NCBI GenBank assembly: GCA_020628175.1
Contig: JAHDFK010000007.1
Span: 1 to 64,000, forward strand
From: Wenyingzhuangia sp.
GTDB taxonomy: Bacteria; Bacteroidota; Bacteroidia; Flavobacteriales; Flavobacteriaceae
DNA length: 64,000 bases
Direction of reading: 5' to 3'
Made by a program: the position numbers and the translations under genes. Of this stretch, positions 53,477 to 63,022 are shown one piece after another. The notes beneath the pieces were generated by a model. That model was not told the origin of the DNA and ran no database searches. It saw nothing but the letters and a program-made list of their open reading frames with translations. The stretch's first letter is position 1, and each line of letters begins with the position of its first letter.

Positions 53477-55678
53477 ATGGGATATGTTATTGATTTAGAA
53501 CAAGAGAATAAAGAAATTACGCGTAGGTACAAAGATTTACTAAAAGATAGTTACCAAAGTTTATCTGAAGAAGATAAAAAACTGATTCGTAAAGCTTTTG
53601 ATATTGCTGTAGAAGCACATAGCAAACAGCGTAGAAAAACAGGCGAACCCTATATATATCATCCTATAGCCGTTGCTAAAATTGTAGCCTACGAAATAGG
53701 TTTAGGGGCCGTATCTATTGCAGCAGCTTTATTACACGATGTTGTAGAAGATACAGACTATACCATAGAAGACATGGAACGTCTGTTTGGTAAAAAAATA
53801 GCCAAAATTGTAAACGGATTGACTAAGATTTCTCGAATGAGTAAAGACCAGAATGCTTCTATTCAGGCAGAGAATTTTAGAAAGATGTTGTTAACGTTGA
53901 ATGATGATGTACGTGTTATTTTAATAAAAATAGCAGACAGGTTACACAACATGCAAACCATGGGGGCAATGCCACCTCACAAACAAGTAAAAATATCTTC
54001 GGAAACACTTTACATTTATGCGCCTTTAGCCCATAGATTAGGTTTATTTAATATAAAAACCGAATTAGAAGATTTAGGATTAAAATACACCGAGCCAGAG
54101 GTCTATAAAGATATTGAAGATAAGATTATTGCCAATAAAGACAATCAGGTAGATTATATTGATAATTTTTCGTCTAAGATTAGAGAAGGTTTAGAAAAGC
54201 AAGGTTTTGATTTTGAAATAAAAGGAAGAACAAAATCTATTTTTTCGATTCGTAAAAAAATGCGTTCGCAAGGAGTTCGCTACGAAGAGGTGTATGATAA
54301 GTTTGCCATTCGAATTATATACGATTCGAAAACTGCCAACGAAAAATTTGACGCTTGGAAAATATACTCAATTGTAACAGACAATTACAGACCGAATCCG
54401 GGAAGATTAAGAGATTGGATTTCGCAACCTAAAACTACGGGTTACGAAGCGTTGCACATTACGGTAATGGGACCAGAGGGTAGATGGGTAGAAGTGCAAA
54501 TCAGATCGAAACGAATGAATGAAATTGCCGAAAAAGGATATGCTGCTCATTTTAAATACAAACAAGGAGATGTTAACGAAAGTGGATTAGAAACTTGGCT
54601 AAACAGGTTAAAAGATACGTTAGAGAATTTAAATATCAATGCGGTTGACTTTGTAGAAGACTTTAAATTAAACTTATATTCCAAAGAGATTTTTATTTTC
54701 ACACCTAAGGGAGATATCAAATCTTTACCCAAAGGCTCATCTGCTTTAGATTTTGCTTTTAGTATACATACAGCTGTAGGTTTAAAATGTAGAGGTGTAA
54801 AAGTAAATGGGAAATTAACACCTCTAGATAGGGTTTTACAGAGTGGCGATCAAGTAGAAGTTATCACATCAGAAAACCAAAAACCCTCAGAAAGATGGTT
54901 GACTTTTGTAGTTACTGCCAGAGCGAGAACTAAAATAAGACAAGCTTTAAAAGAAGAAGAAAGAAAAGTAGCTACTTACGGAAAAGAAGTATTGTCGCGA
55001 AAATTACGTCATTTAAAATTAGAGCCTACCGATAAAAACTTAGCGGCAATGGTTTCTTTTTTCAAACTAAAAACCACTTTAGATTTATATTACAGGGTAG
55101 GAGTTGGTACGATAGACAATACGCAAATACGAAACTTTGCTAGTCAGCAAACAAGTACTTTTGCAAAATTGTTTCGACGTTCAAAATCTGATCCTTCTAA
55201 AATAGTTAAGAAAGAAGAAATTAATACCAATTACGACATGTTGCTTTTTGGTAAGGATAACGAAAAGTTAGAGTATACCTTATCGCCGTGTTGTAATCCT
55301 ATTCCGGGAGATAAAGTATTTGCGTTTGTAACCATCAACGATGGAATTAAAGTGCATAAAAACAATTGTCCTAATGCCATTAGTATGCAGTCTAACTATG
55401 CGTACCGTATAATGAAAGCAACTTGGGTAGATTCTACCAAACAAGTGTTTAAAGTTACGCTGAGCATTAAAGGAGAAGATGGATCTGGAATGTTAGGAGA
55501 AATTTCTCGAATTATCTCGAACAATCATATGAATATTAACAGTGTAAATATTGCTGGAGATGGGAGTTTGTTTGATGGAAAATTTACAATTACTGTACCC
55601 AATAGAAGTAAGCTAAGAAAAATTATAAATCAATTACAAGGCATTAAAGGAGTAAAACGTGTAAAACGTATTATTTAG
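53477..55678 (+). CDS. spoT: Bifunctional (p)ppGpp synthetase/hydrolase (Rel/SpoT)
   Basis: This enzyme makes and degrades the alarmone (p)ppGpp. The 733-aa protein has an HD hydrolase domain (HSKQRRKTGEPYIYHPIAVA to LLHDVVEDTDYT, about 48-98). The synthetase domain contains GRTKSIFSIRKKM and the GYEALHITV block, TGS begins near EIFIFTPKGDIKSLP, and a C-terminal ACT domain holds GSGMLGEISRIIS. Both catalytic halves look intact, so the protein should be bifunctional. It is transcribed toward the fur-like gene, with 83 bases between them. Confidence 0.95.
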   Translation: MGYVIDLEQENKEITRRYKDLLKDSYQSLSEEDKKLIRKAFDIAVEAHSKQRRKTGEPYIYHPIAVAKIVAYEIGLGAVSIAAALLHDVVEDTDYTIEDMERLFGKKIAKIVNGLTKISRMSKDQNASIQAENFRKMLLTLNDDVRVILIKIADRLHNMQTMGAMPPHKQVKISSETLYIYAPLAHRLGLFNIKTELEDLGLKYTEPEVYKDIEDKIIANKDNQVDYIDNFSSKIREGLEKQGFDFEIKGRTKSIFSIRKKMRSQGVRYEEVYDKFAIRIIYDSKTANEKFDAWKIYSIVTDNYRPNPGRLRDWISQPKTTGYEALHITVMGPEGRWVEVQIRSKRMNEIAEKGYAAHFKYKQGDVNESGLETWLNRLKDTLENLNINAVDFVEDFKLNLYSKEIFIFTPKGDIKSLPKGSSALDFAFSIHTAVGLKCRGVKVNGKLTPLDRVLQSGDQVEVITSENQKPSERWLTFVVTARARTKIRQALKEEERKVATYGKEVLSRKLRHLKLEPTDKNLAAMVSFFKLKTTLDLYYRVGVGTIDNTQIRNFASQQTSTFAKLFRRSKSDPSKIVKKEEINTNYDMLLFGKDNEKLEYTLSPCCNPIPGDKVFAFVTINDGIKVHKNNCPNAISMQSNYAYRIMKATWVDSTKQVFKVTLSIKGEDGSGMLGEISRIISNNHMNINSVNIAGDGSLFDGKFTITVPNRSKLRKIINQLQGIKGVKRVKRII

Positions 55679-55721
55679 AAAAAAAGCATTTCTTTTATTA
55701 TTAGGATAATAAATAAAAGTA

Positions 55722-55729
55722 TAAATTTG
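55722..55729 (+). promoter_or_regulatory. Candidate fur-purA promoter -7 element
   Basis: TAAATTTG, an exact TAnnTTTG match, lies 32 bases before the fur-like ATG. Confidence 0.5.
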
Positions 55730-55761
55730 CATCTTGCTGTTTTTAAACAACAAACCCAGTT

Positions 55762-56202
55762 ATGGATACTAAACAAAAAAATCAAGAAGTCGTTAAAAAC
55801 GTGTTTGTTAAGTTTTTAGAAAAAAACAAACATCGTAAAACACCTGAGCGTTTCGCTATTTTACAGGAAATTTACGACTTAGAAGAACATTTTGATATAG
55901 AATCATTGTATATCAACATGAAAAATAAAAAGTATCGTGTAAGTAGAGCAACGTTATACAATACTATAGAGTTGTTGTTAGAGTGTGGTTTGGTTCGTAG
56001 ACATCAGTTTGGGCAAAACCAAGCGCACTACGAAAAAAGTTTTTTCGACAAGCAACACGATCATCTAATTTTAGATAATGGTGAGGTAATTGAATTTTGT
56101 GATCCACGAATTCAATCAATTAAACAAACAATAGAAGAAATTTTTAACGTAGAAATAGACAAGCATTCCTTGTATTTTTATGGTAAAAAGAAAGAAAAAT
56201 AG
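55762..56202 (+). CDS. Fur-family transcriptional regulator without the CxxC zinc motif
   Basis: This 146-aa metal-responsive repressor has the winged helix-turn-helix ([20 protein letters not shown], then [19 protein letters not shown]). The dimerisation domain contains [16 protein letters not shown] and VIEFCDPRI. In typical Fur proteins the region after H-D-H carries a C-x2-C structural zinc pair; here it reads [11 protein letters not shown], with no cysteine pair. Only Cys in ECGL and FCDP remain. It still fits the Fur/Zur/PerR family. It is 22 bases upstream of purA, so both may be co-transcribed. Confidence 0.9.
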   Translation: MDTKQKNQEVVKNVFVKFLEKNKHRKTPERFAILQEIYDLEEHFDIESLYINMKNKKYRVSRATLYNTIELLLECGLVRRHQFGQNQAHYEKSFFDKQHDHLILDNGEVIEFCDPRIQSIKQTIEEIFNVEIDKHSLYFYGKKKEK

Positions 56203-56224
56203 AATTTTACATTTATAGATTAAA

Positions 56225-57496
56225 ATGGCAGTAGATTTATTATTAGGCTTACAGTGGGGAGATGAAGGTAAAGGAAAAATAGTTGATGTTTTAACACAGA
56301 ACTATAATTTGATATCTCGTTTTCAGGGAGGTCCAAATGCAGGACACACTTTGATTTTTGATGGACACAAACATGTTTTACATACAATTCCATCGGGAAT
56401 TTTTCATAAAGAAGCTGTAAATGTTGTTGGTAACGGTGTAGTAATTGATCCTGTTATTTTTAACCAAGAAATAGAAAACTTATCTAAGTTTGATGTAGAC
56501 TTTAAAAAAGTTTTATTAATATCTAGAAAAGCACATTTAATTTTGCCAACACACCGTTTGTTAGATGCTGCATCTGAAAAAGCAAAAGGGAAAGACAAAA
56601 TTGGATCTACGTTAAAAGGTATTGGTCCAACTTACATGGATAAGACAGGACGTAACGGAATGCGTGTTGGAGATTTAGAGTTAGCAAATTGGAAAGAAAT
56701 TTTTGAAACGTTAACGCAAAAGCATATTAACATGTTAGAATTCTACAATGTAGAATTAGACTATAATTTAGATGAGCTTAAAGAAACGTTTTTTAAAGCT
56801 GTAGATAAATTAAAAGCGTTAACTTTTATAGACAGTGAAGAGTATTTACACCAAGCTATAAAAAATAACAAAACCATTTTAGCAGAAGGAGCACAAGGTT
56901 CTTTATTAGATGTTGATTTTGGAACATATCCATTTGTAACATCATCTAACACAACAGCTGCTGGAGCTTGTACAGGTTTAGGTATTGCACCAAACCAAAT
57001 AGGTGAGGTTTTTGGAATATTTAAAGCTTATACAACACGTGTAGGTTCAGGTCCTTTTCCAACAGAATTGTTTGATGAAGATGGAGCTACAATGGCAAAG
57101 GTTGGACACGAATTTGGAGCAACTACCGGTAGAGCACGTAGATGTGGTTGGTTAGACATGGTAGCTTTAAAATATGCTTGTCAAGTAAACGGAGTAACAC
57201 AATTAAATATGATGAAGGCAGATGTTTTATCTGGTTTTGATACTTTAAAAGTGTGTACAGCTTACGAATACAAAGGAGAAGTTATCAAACATTTCCCGTA
57301 CAATATTGAGCCAGAAAACGTAAAGCCAATTTATACTGAGTTAAAAGGTTGGAAAGAAGATTTAACAGAAATGACTTCTGAAGATCAGTTACCAGAAGCG
57401 TTAAACGATTATATTGCTTTTATTGAGAAAGAAACAGGAATTAAAATTACCATTGTTTCTGTAGGTCCAGATAGAAAACAAACTATTGAGAGATAG
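56225..57496 (+). CDS. purA: Adenylosuccinate synthetase
   Basis: PurA couples IMP and aspartate with GTP to form adenylosuccinate on the AMP branch. The 423-aa protein opens VDLLLGLQWGDEGKGKIVDV with the GTP loop and catalytic Asp13. It shows the GPNAGHT motif (His41 equivalent) near 37-43, the TLKGIGPTYMDKTGR block, and ATTGRARRCGWLD near 296-308. The length is normal. A strong terminator follows. Confidence 0.97.
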   Translation: MAVDLLLGLQWGDEGKGKIVDVLTQNYNLISRFQGGPNAGHTLIFDGHKHVLHTIPSGIFHKEAVNVVGNGVVIDPVIFNQEIENLSKFDVDFKKVLLISRKAHLILPTHRLLDAASEKAKGKDKIGSTLKGIGPTYMDKTGRNGMRVGDLELANWKEIFETLTQKHINMLEFYNVELDYNLDELKETFFKAVDKLKALTFIDSEEYLHQAIKNNKTILAEGAQGSLLDVDFGTYPFVTSSNTTAAGACTGLGIAPNQIGEVFGIFKAYTTRVGSGPFPTELFDEDGATMAKVGHEFGATTGRARRCGWLDMVALKYACQVNGVTQLNMMKADVLSGFDTLKVCTAYEYKGEVIKHFPYNIEPENVKPIYTELKGWKEDLTEMTSEDQLPEALNDYIAFIEKETGIKITIVSVGPDRKQTIER

Positions 57497-57513
57497 TCTC
57501 AAAAGTCAATAAT

Positions 57514-57552
57514 AAAAAAAGCTCATCATTTTTAAAATGATGAGCTTTTTTT
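57514..57552. terminator. Bidirectional terminator after purA
   Basis: AAAAAAAGCTCATCATTTT pairs with AAAATGATGAGCTTTTTTT. It can end purA and the convergent outer-membrane gene. Confidence 0.9.
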
Positions 57553-57589
57553 ATACTCTATTGTTGAAATTGTATTAGATAATGGTATG

Positions 57590-58303
57590 TTATAATGTAA
57601 TTCCAAATCCAATATTTATAGTTGTAGCGTTCTGTTCTTTATTAAAACGAGCACTTGGCTTTTTAGCTGTGTTGATGTATTGGTTAATTTTTAATAAAAC
57701 AAATGCTTGTTTATGACTCGTTATGTTGAAGTTACGCTTTAGTTGGATAAAAGTACCGACACTAAAACGGTTGTAATTTTCTAGACTATTGTTTGTTGTT
57801 TTTGTAGTTGCATTGTTTGTGAAAATAGGAGTATCACTATTATTAAGAATACCATTTACAGGCGTTGTAGTTGTTGTTCCTTTTTCTTTTACAGCAATTA
57901 TAAAATTAGAAAAAGCACCCACTCCTAATTGATAGGCATTTCTTTTTCCGAAATGAAAGTTTACATTCAAAGGAGTCTGAATTTGACTCATATTTCTATT
58001 TGCTTTGTTGGTAGTATCTCCAATGTTAGTTACTACTGAAAATCGATCAAGATAATAACCCAGTCCAAAATCAATTGAGAACTTATGATTTAACGAGTAG
58101 TTTATACTAGGTAAAATATAAGCACCAATAGTTGTAGTGGTTTTAGTGGTAGGGGGTGTTGTTATATTGGTATCTATAAGATTGGTTGTTTTGGGTAACG
58201 AAAACGTTGGTCCTAGAGATAGATTAAATTCAATTTTTTTACTTTGAGAAAAGGCATTACAAGTACTGAAAATTAGTAAAATTTGAATGATTCGTAGTTT
58301 CAT
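57590..58303 (-). CDS. Outer-membrane beta-barrel protein
   Basis: This 237-aa protein has a signal peptide (MKLRIIQILLIFSTCNAFSQ) and then alternating polar/aromatic stretches of the porin-like OMP_b-brl type (for example IEFNLSLGPTFSLP, FSIDFGLGYYLD), ending with NIGFGITL. The C-terminal Leu and strand pattern suit an outer-membrane barrel. A TTG-initiated longer form would overlap the upstream lipoprotein gene by 8 bases; the ATG used leaves 13 bases. The two are co-transcribed. Function unknown. Confidence 0.78.
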   Translation of the reverse strand: MKLRIIQILLIFSTCNAFSQSKKIEFNLSLGPTFSLPKTTNLIDTNITTPPTTKTTTTIGAYILPSINYSLNHKFSIDFGLGYYLDRFSVVTNIGDTTNKANRNMSQIQTPLNVNFHFGKRNAYQLGVGAFSNFIIAVKEKGTTTTTPVNGILNNSDTPIFTNNATTKTTNNSLENYNRFSVGTFIQLKRNFNITSHKQAFVLLKINQYINTAKKPSARFNKEQNATTINIGFGITL

Positions 58304-58316
58304 AAGTTTCTGTGTA

Positions 58317-58868
58317 TTATTCAAACCAAACGGTTAAAGAATTTAAAGATGCGTTTTCGGGAATTTGAGATTTATCGATACTACCCGTTTGAAAAGCCTT
58401 GAGACCAATATCTTGTTTTTTTAACGTGGCAGTGGCGTTGATATCTTTAATAAATACGGTTACATAACTAAAAGTAGCTTCTAATTTTTCTATGGTGTGA
58501 TGGATGTTTACATCGTTAAAAGTAGAGGCTATCGTTACATCAGCATTGGTTTTGTATGCATCACTATAAATAGTAACGTTTTTTATTTTAGAAACAGAAT
58601 CTAAAGGACTTACGGGAGCTACAGCCAACAAAAGTTTTCCTCCTTTTGCATAAATTAAATGTGTGTCATCATCAGAACTGTACGTGTTTCCTAAGTCACC
58701 TTCGCTAAGTCTAGAAACTATAGAATCGTTTTTAAATAAATGTTTTAAATCTTGTACGGTTGTGGTATTGTTAATGCCACCTACTTTGTTTAATGCAATG
58801 GTAGTGTCTTGTTTAGAACAAGAAAATAGACCAATGCATAGCGCTAAAATAGAAAGAGTTTTTTTCAT
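58317..58868 (-). CDS. Putative lipoprotein
   Basis: This 183-aa protein has a lipoprotein signal with lipobox LFSC|S (Cys17), followed by SKQDTTIALNKVGG. A beta-rich region runs through the middle, for example THLIYAKGGKLLLAVA, and a C-terminal Trp-Phe-Glu ends it. No domain is recognised. It is the first gene of a two-gene operon with an outer-membrane barrel protein, so the two may work together at the envelope. The function is unknown. Confidence 0.75.
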   Translation of the reverse strand: MKKTLSILALCIGLFSCSKQDTTIALNKVGGINNTTTVQDLKHLFKNDSIVSRLSEGDLGNTYSSDDDTHLIYAKGGKLLLAVAPVSPLDSVSKIKNVTIYSDAYKTNADVTIASTFNDVNIHHTIEKLEATFSYVTVFIKDINATATLKKQDIGLKAFQTGSIDKSQIPENASLNSLTVWFE

Positions 58869-58968
58869 TTTTTATGTGAAATTTAGGGCTCTAAATTACG
58901 TAAAAAAATAAGCTTTTAATACGCCGAACCTTTATTAAACAAATAAAAATATATTCTTTATTTTCTTG

Positions 58969-58976
58969 TATCTTTG
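58969..58976 (+). promoter_or_regulatory. Candidate queE promoter -7 element
   Basis: TATCTTTG, an exact TAnnTTTG match, overlaps the TTG codon at 58974 that opens the longer frame, so the ATG at 58995 is the likely start. Confidence 0.6.
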
Positions 58977-58994
58977 CACTCCAAAACACAACGC

Positions 58995-59624
58995 ATGGAT
59001 ATTAAAACCAAAGAACTTGTAAACAAAGGAGTTATGCTTCCGTTAATGGAAGAGTTCTATACCATACAAGGAGAGGGAAACCATACAGGAACTGCTGCTT
59101 ATTTTATTAGAGTAGGAGGGTGTGATGTTGGTTGTCATTGGTGTGATGTTAAAGAAAGTTGGGACGCAAATTTACATCCGCCGACACATGCAGATGTAAT
59201 TGTAGAAAACGCTAGTAAATATGCAAAAACCATTGTTATTACAGGAGGTGAACCTTTAATGTGGGATATGCAATATTTAACAAGCTCTTTGCAAAACAAA
59301 GGTTTGCAAACGCATATAGAAACTTCGGGAGCGTATCAATTAAGTGGGCAATGGGATTGGATTTGTTTATCTCCCAAAAAAACAAAATTACCTTTAGAAG
59401 CTATTTATAAAGAAGCGCACGAACTAAAAATGATTATTCACAATACGAGTGATTTTGAATTTGCAGAAGAACAAGCAGCTAAAGTTTCGGATAAGTGCAC
59501 GTTGTATTTACAGCCAGAATGGAGTAAAAAAGAAAAAATGACTCCTAAAATAGTGGATTATGTAATGAAACATCCCCAATGGAAAATATCGTTACAAACA
59601 CATAAATATTTAAATATACCTTAA
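58995..59624 (+). CDS. queE: 7-carboxy-7-deazaguanine synthase
   Basis: QueE is a radical SAM enzyme that contracts the ring of 6-carboxy-tetrahydropterin to make CDG for queuosine in tRNA. The [4Fe-4S] cluster motif CDVGCHWC has the C-x3-C-x2-C spacing and follows the RVGGC block near 48-58. Other family signs are FYTIQGEGNHTG near the N-terminus and TGGEPLMWD near 87. At 209 aa it is a typical QueE. It ends 5 bases before the convergent cmk stop. The folE gene at 13 kb supplies the entry step of the same route. Confidence 0.95.
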   Translation: MDIKTKELVNKGVMLPLMEEFYTIQGEGNHTGTAAYFIRVGGCDVGCHWCDVKESWDANLHPPTHADVIVENASKYAKTIVITGGEPLMWDMQYLTSSLQNKGLQTHIETSGAYQLSGQWDWICLSPKKTKLPLEAIYKEAHELKMIIHNTSDFEFAEEQAAKVSDKCTLYLQPEWSKKEKMTPKIVDYVMKHPQWKISLQTHKYLNIP

Positions 59625-59629
59625 AAGGC

Positions 59630-60325
59630 TTAGTGTTTTTTAGTATTGACAAGTGACAAGATATACGTAAATTGTTCTTCTCTTGTTAAATCAGAATTGT
59701 CTATTTCTATAGCATCAACAGCCATAACTAGCGGAGAATCTTTTCGAGTAGTATCCATTGTATCTCTTTCTACTACGTTTTTGTACACATCGTCGTAACT
59801 TATTTGAGTGTCTCCTTTGGCAACCAATTCATCAAATCTACGTTGCGCTCTTGTTTTGGCAGAGGCTGTCATAAATAACTTTAATTCGGCTTTAGGAAAT
59901 ACAACAGTTCCTATATCTCTACCATCCATTACAATACCTTTGTTAGCGCCCATTTGCTGTTGTAAGGTTACTAATTTTTGTCTAACATCAGAAATTGCAG
60001 CTACTTTACTAACAAACGAAGATATTTCGAGTCCTCTTATTTTTGACTCAACATTTACATTGTTTAAATAGACTTCTGAAAAACCTAAAGCAGCATTGTG
60101 TTTAAACGTTATGTGTACATTGTCTAAATCATCAACCAAAGCATGGGTTAAAATATTTTGATGCTCGTCTATATAATTTTGTTGTAGTGCGTACAAAGCT
60201 ACTGCTCTGTACATAGCTCCCGTATCTACATAAATATATCCTAAATGTTTGGCTAATTGTTTGGCTACAGTGCTTTTTCCTGTTGATGAAAAACCATCAA
60301 TTGCAATAATTAGTTTAGAATCCAT
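59630..60325 (-). CDS. cmk: Cytidylate kinase
   Basis: CMK phosphorylates CMP and dCMP using ATP. The 231-aa protein starts with the P-loop AIDGFSSTGKSTVAKQLAKH. The NMP-binding DTGAMYRAVALYA follows, then DGRDIGTVVFPKA near 136-148 and the lid sequence RRFDELVAKGD. The length and motifs are standard. It lies 4 bases downstream of porQ, an arrangement frequent in flavobacteria. Confidence 0.95.
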   Translation of the reverse strand: MDSKLIIAIDGFSSTGKSTVAKQLAKHLGYIYVDTGAMYRAVALYALQQNYIDEHQNILTHALVDDLDNVHITFKHNAALGFSEVYLNNVNVESKIRGLEISSFVSKVAAISDVRQKLVTLQQQMGANKGIVMDGRDIGTVVFPKAELKLFMTASAKTRAQRRFDELVAKGDTQISYDDVYKNVVERDTMDTTRKDSPLVMAVDAIEIDNSDLTREEQFTYILSLVNTKKH

Positions 60326-60329
60326 AAAA

Positions 60330-61337
60330 TTATAAATGTAATGTTAACCCAAAAGTACTGTATTTTGCTCCTTCTTGAAATTTAGAAAAAGCATAGTCAA
60401 ACTTTATAAATTTGGTATTAATACCAAAACCATACGACAGTCCCGCATTTGTTCTTGCCGGCTCAAGCTGAAATTCTTGAGCACGTCTGGCATTGTATCC
60501 AATACGTAAATTAAATAGTTTTTCTGGCCAAAGTTCTGCTCCTAAAGACAAATGTCTAAAAGCGTTTTGTACTTCCGATATTTCTTCGGGTTCATCCGCT
60601 CCATCAAATACCTTTTTACTTCTCGATGGATTTGGGGCACTAATATCCCAATTCCCAATATCATCAAGAGCTCCATAAATTTTAATAGGGATGTGCTCTA
60701 ATCTATATTCTGCAGATAGACCAATATTAGAACTTACTTTTTCTTCGGTATCAATGTATTCGGTTAATTGTTTTCCAGAATTACGAATCACTAAACTGGC
60801 TACCAAAGGCTTTTCGGGATGTGTATATGTTACTCCTAAATCGTATAAGATAGCGTTAGACGTAAAAACATCTATTTTAGATGAAATGTATTTTAAACTC
60901 AAACCAAAAGAAAAATCTTGATATTGATATCCATATCCCAAACTAAAAGCTAAATCTTTAGATGTGAATAAGCCTAAAACTTCTGGACCTGTAGCTTCGG
61001 TTCTATCAAAATCACCATAATCAAAATACTGTATTCCTAAAAAAGCAATACCATATTTAGGGTTGATAGACTTTGCATACACAAGGGAACCCACATTTAT
61101 GTCGGCAATATAACTCACAAAATTGGCCGAAATATCTCCATCTACTTCTAGGTTTACAGCCGAAGGATTCCATAACAATTGCGATACATCATTTTTACTG
61201 GTTAATACAGCTCCTCCTAAGGCTATTTGTTTAGGAGCTGTAGGAGCATTTAAAAATGTATAAATAGTTTCACCACTAGTTTGCGCAAATAAACTAGTCG
61301 CAAATAAGGTAAATAAAGTAATTAATTTATATTTCAT
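60330..61337 (-). CDS. porQ: Type IX secretion system protein PorQ
   Basis: PorQ is an outer-membrane beta-barrel of the PorV/PorQ (FadL-like) group that helps process or attach proteins secreted by the type IX system. The 335-aa protein has a signal peptide (ending FATSLFAQ|TSGE). The diagnostic N-terminal strand is TFLNAPTAPKQIALGG, followed by LLWNPSAVN and many barrel strands; it ends YSTFGLTLHL. Its place next to cmk is a common flavobacterial layout, which supports PorQ over PorV. It indicates that this organism has a type IX secretion system. Confidence 0.9.
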   Translation of the reverse strand: MKYKLITLFTLFATSLFAQTSGETIYTFLNAPTAPKQIALGGAVLTSKNDVSQLLWNPSAVNLEVDGDISANFVSYIADINVGSLVYAKSINPKYGIAFLGIQYFDYGDFDRTEATGPEVLGLFTSKDLAFSLGYGYQYQDFSFGLSLKYISSKIDVFTSNAILYDLGVTYTHPEKPLVASLVIRNSGKQLTEYIDTEEKVSSNIGLSAEYRLEHIPIKIYGALDDIGNWDISAPNPSRSKKVFDGADEPEEISEVQNAFRHLSLGAELWPEKLFNLRIGYNARRAQEFQLEPARTNAGLSYGFGINTKFIKFDYAFSKFQEGAKYSTFGLTLHL

Positions 61338-61393
61338 AGGTTATATTGTGCACTTAACAAATATAAACGCTTAAAATTAAAATCTAGTATAAT

Positions 61394-61981
61394 TTATTTT
61401 AGAATACGGGCATTAATTTTAAGATGTAATTGTAGTACTTTTTCTTTTAAATTGTTTCTATCGTTGTTGTACACTACATAATCCGCCTTGGCTATCTTTT
61501 TTTCTTGACTCCATTGATTATTCATTCTAGCTAGTATCGCCTCTCTAGTGGTATTGTCTCGTTTTAAAACACGTTCTATTCTATCTTCTAAATCCGCAGC
61601 AACTACAATAACTATATCACATAGTTTGTTACTTTCGTTTTCGTACAAAATAGCGTTTTCATATACTAAATAAGATGCGGTTTGTTGTGCAACAAAATTT
61701 TTAAAATGTTTGTGAACTTCGGGGTGTACAATAGCATTTAATTTACGAAGTAGTTCTTTGTTGTGAAATACCTTACTGGCTACATAAGCTCTGTTTAGTA
61801 TTTTATTTTCGTAGGCTTGCTTTCCCAATAAACCTGTAATTTTATGATGTAACTCTTCGGAGCTATTCATTAACTTTTTAGCTTCCACATCGGCAATGTA
61901 CACTGGCACGTTTAGTTTTTTAAACTCGTTTAGTACTGTGCTTTTACCGCTTCCTATTCCGCCTGTTAATCCTACAATCAT
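61394..61981 (-). CDS. coaE: Dephospho-CoA kinase
   Basis: CoaE phosphorylates dephospho-CoA, the final step of coenzyme A synthesis. The P-loop is GLTGGIGSGKSTVLNEF at 4-20. VYIADVEAKKLM (31-42) follows, and the lid region is IVVVAADLEDRIERVLKRD near 125-143. The 195-aa length is standard. Its start codon overlaps the stop of the YbbR-domain gene by one base (TAATG), which indicates coupling. Confidence 0.95.
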   Translation of the reverse strand: MIVGLTGGIGSGKSTVLNEFKKLNVPVYIADVEAKKLMNSSEELHHKITGLLGKQAYENKILNRAYVASKVFHNKELLRKLNAIVHPEVHKHFKNFVAQQTASYLVYENAILYENESNKLCDIVIVVAADLEDRIERVLKRDNTTREAILARMNNQWSQEKKIAKADYVVYNNDRNNLKEKVLQLHLKINARILK

Positions 61982-62931
61982 TATTTTAAAATTAAATATT
62001 CTACTTGATTGATATCTAGTTTTACTCCCGCTATTTTTTTGGGAGTATTTGCCAATTTTAATTTAAGATGTTTGGATCCTTTTTGGTTGTAATCAGCAAT
62101 TAGTACAAAATCTTCTTTGTGAATTTTATTAAATTCGGATAAAAGTACCTGAAATGTAACTTTTGCTTTTTTAGGATAGATCACAATATTGGTGTTGGGC
62201 GCATTGATAATTTGTATAGGGATACTCAGTGTTTTTTCTGTTATTTTTTCGACAGAAACATCTAGATTCACCTTGTTTTGATGATACTTAATTTTAGGCA
62301 AATCAACTTTTTGAATGGCTATTTTTTGATGAATAGGAGACATGACATTCTTTTTTTCAAAAGCCTCTAAAGAGAGTGTCTGTATTTTAGCTAGTTGCAG
62401 TTCAGGGCCCGAAACCTCTATAGAGTCTGGAGTAATTTGTATTCCGGAAAAAGAGTTGTAGCCTAAATGGTAATCAATAGCAATGTTAGGAATTACTTTT
62501 ACTTTTTTAAAAGATCGTTTTCCAAGATGTACTTCCAATACATCATCCAAAACTTCTATTACCGAAATTCGATCGTTTATAGTAGCGCGAACTTGTTTTT
62601 TTAATTCGGCATTAGATAATTGATATACATAGTTTGTACGTTGCTCAATATTTTTTAATGAGATTGTTGTTTTTTTATTTTTTAACGCGTTCGAAAAAAA
62701 ATAAAAGCCACTTGCTTTAATTCGAACCGCAATAGTTTTTTTCGGATTGTCTTGAAAAACAAATTGATTAGGCAAGTCTTCATATACCACTGTATAGTCT
62801 ACTACTTGGTTGTAATTTTTAGAGAGCTGATTTAGAAACCAAAAAATAAATGTACCTATTAAAAAGAGTAAGAAAACAGAATCTCTTCCTTTGTTAAATT
62901 TAAAAATAGGTTTGTTTGTATGGCTTGTCAT
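61981..62931 (-). CDS. YbbR-like domain protein
   Basis: This 316-aa protein has one N-terminal membrane helix (FLLFLIGTFIFWFLNQLS, about 19-36) and beta-rich repeats outside, of the YbbR/CdaR type. YbbR domains in Firmicutes regulate diadenylate cyclase CdaA, but no cdaA lies in this window, so a link to c-di-AMP here is unproven. The frame is open 13 codons upstream to 62970; the ATG before TSHTNKP is preferred because the extension overlaps the yajC terminator hairpin. It is coupled to coaE. Confidence 0.82.
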   Translation of the reverse strand: MTSHTNKPIFKFNKGRDSVFLLFLIGTFIFWFLNQLSKNYNQVVDYTVVYEDLPNQFVFQDNPKKTIAVRIKASGFYFFSNALKNKKTTISLKNIEQRTNYVYQLSNAELKKQVRATINDRISVIEVLDDVLEVHLGKRSFKKVKVIPNIAIDYHLGYNSFSGIQITPDSIEVSGPELQLAKIQTLSLEAFEKKNVMSPIHQKIAIQKVDLPKIKYHQNKVNLDVSVEKITEKTLSIPIQIINAPNTNIVIYPKKAKVTFQVLLSEFNKIHKEDFVLIADYNQKGSKHLKLKLANTPKKIAGVKLDINQVEYLILK

Positions 62932-62969
62932 ACTTGCTAAAATAGCAAATGCAGGGTAGGTAAAAAACA

Positions 62970-63001
62970 AAAACGCCTTTAGAATTTTCTAAAGGCGTTT
63001 T
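62970..63001 (-). terminator. Terminator after yajC
   Basis: AAAACGCCTTTAGAA and TTCTAAAGGCGTTTT form a 15-bp stem. On the minus strand it is followed by a T-rich tract. Confidence 0.88.
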
Positions 63002-63022
63002 CGCAATACTATAAGGCGTTCT

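Noticed and set aside
58974..58994. Longer queE frame from a TTG
   Set aside because: It starts within the promoter element at 58969-58976; the ATG at 58995 fits the family length.
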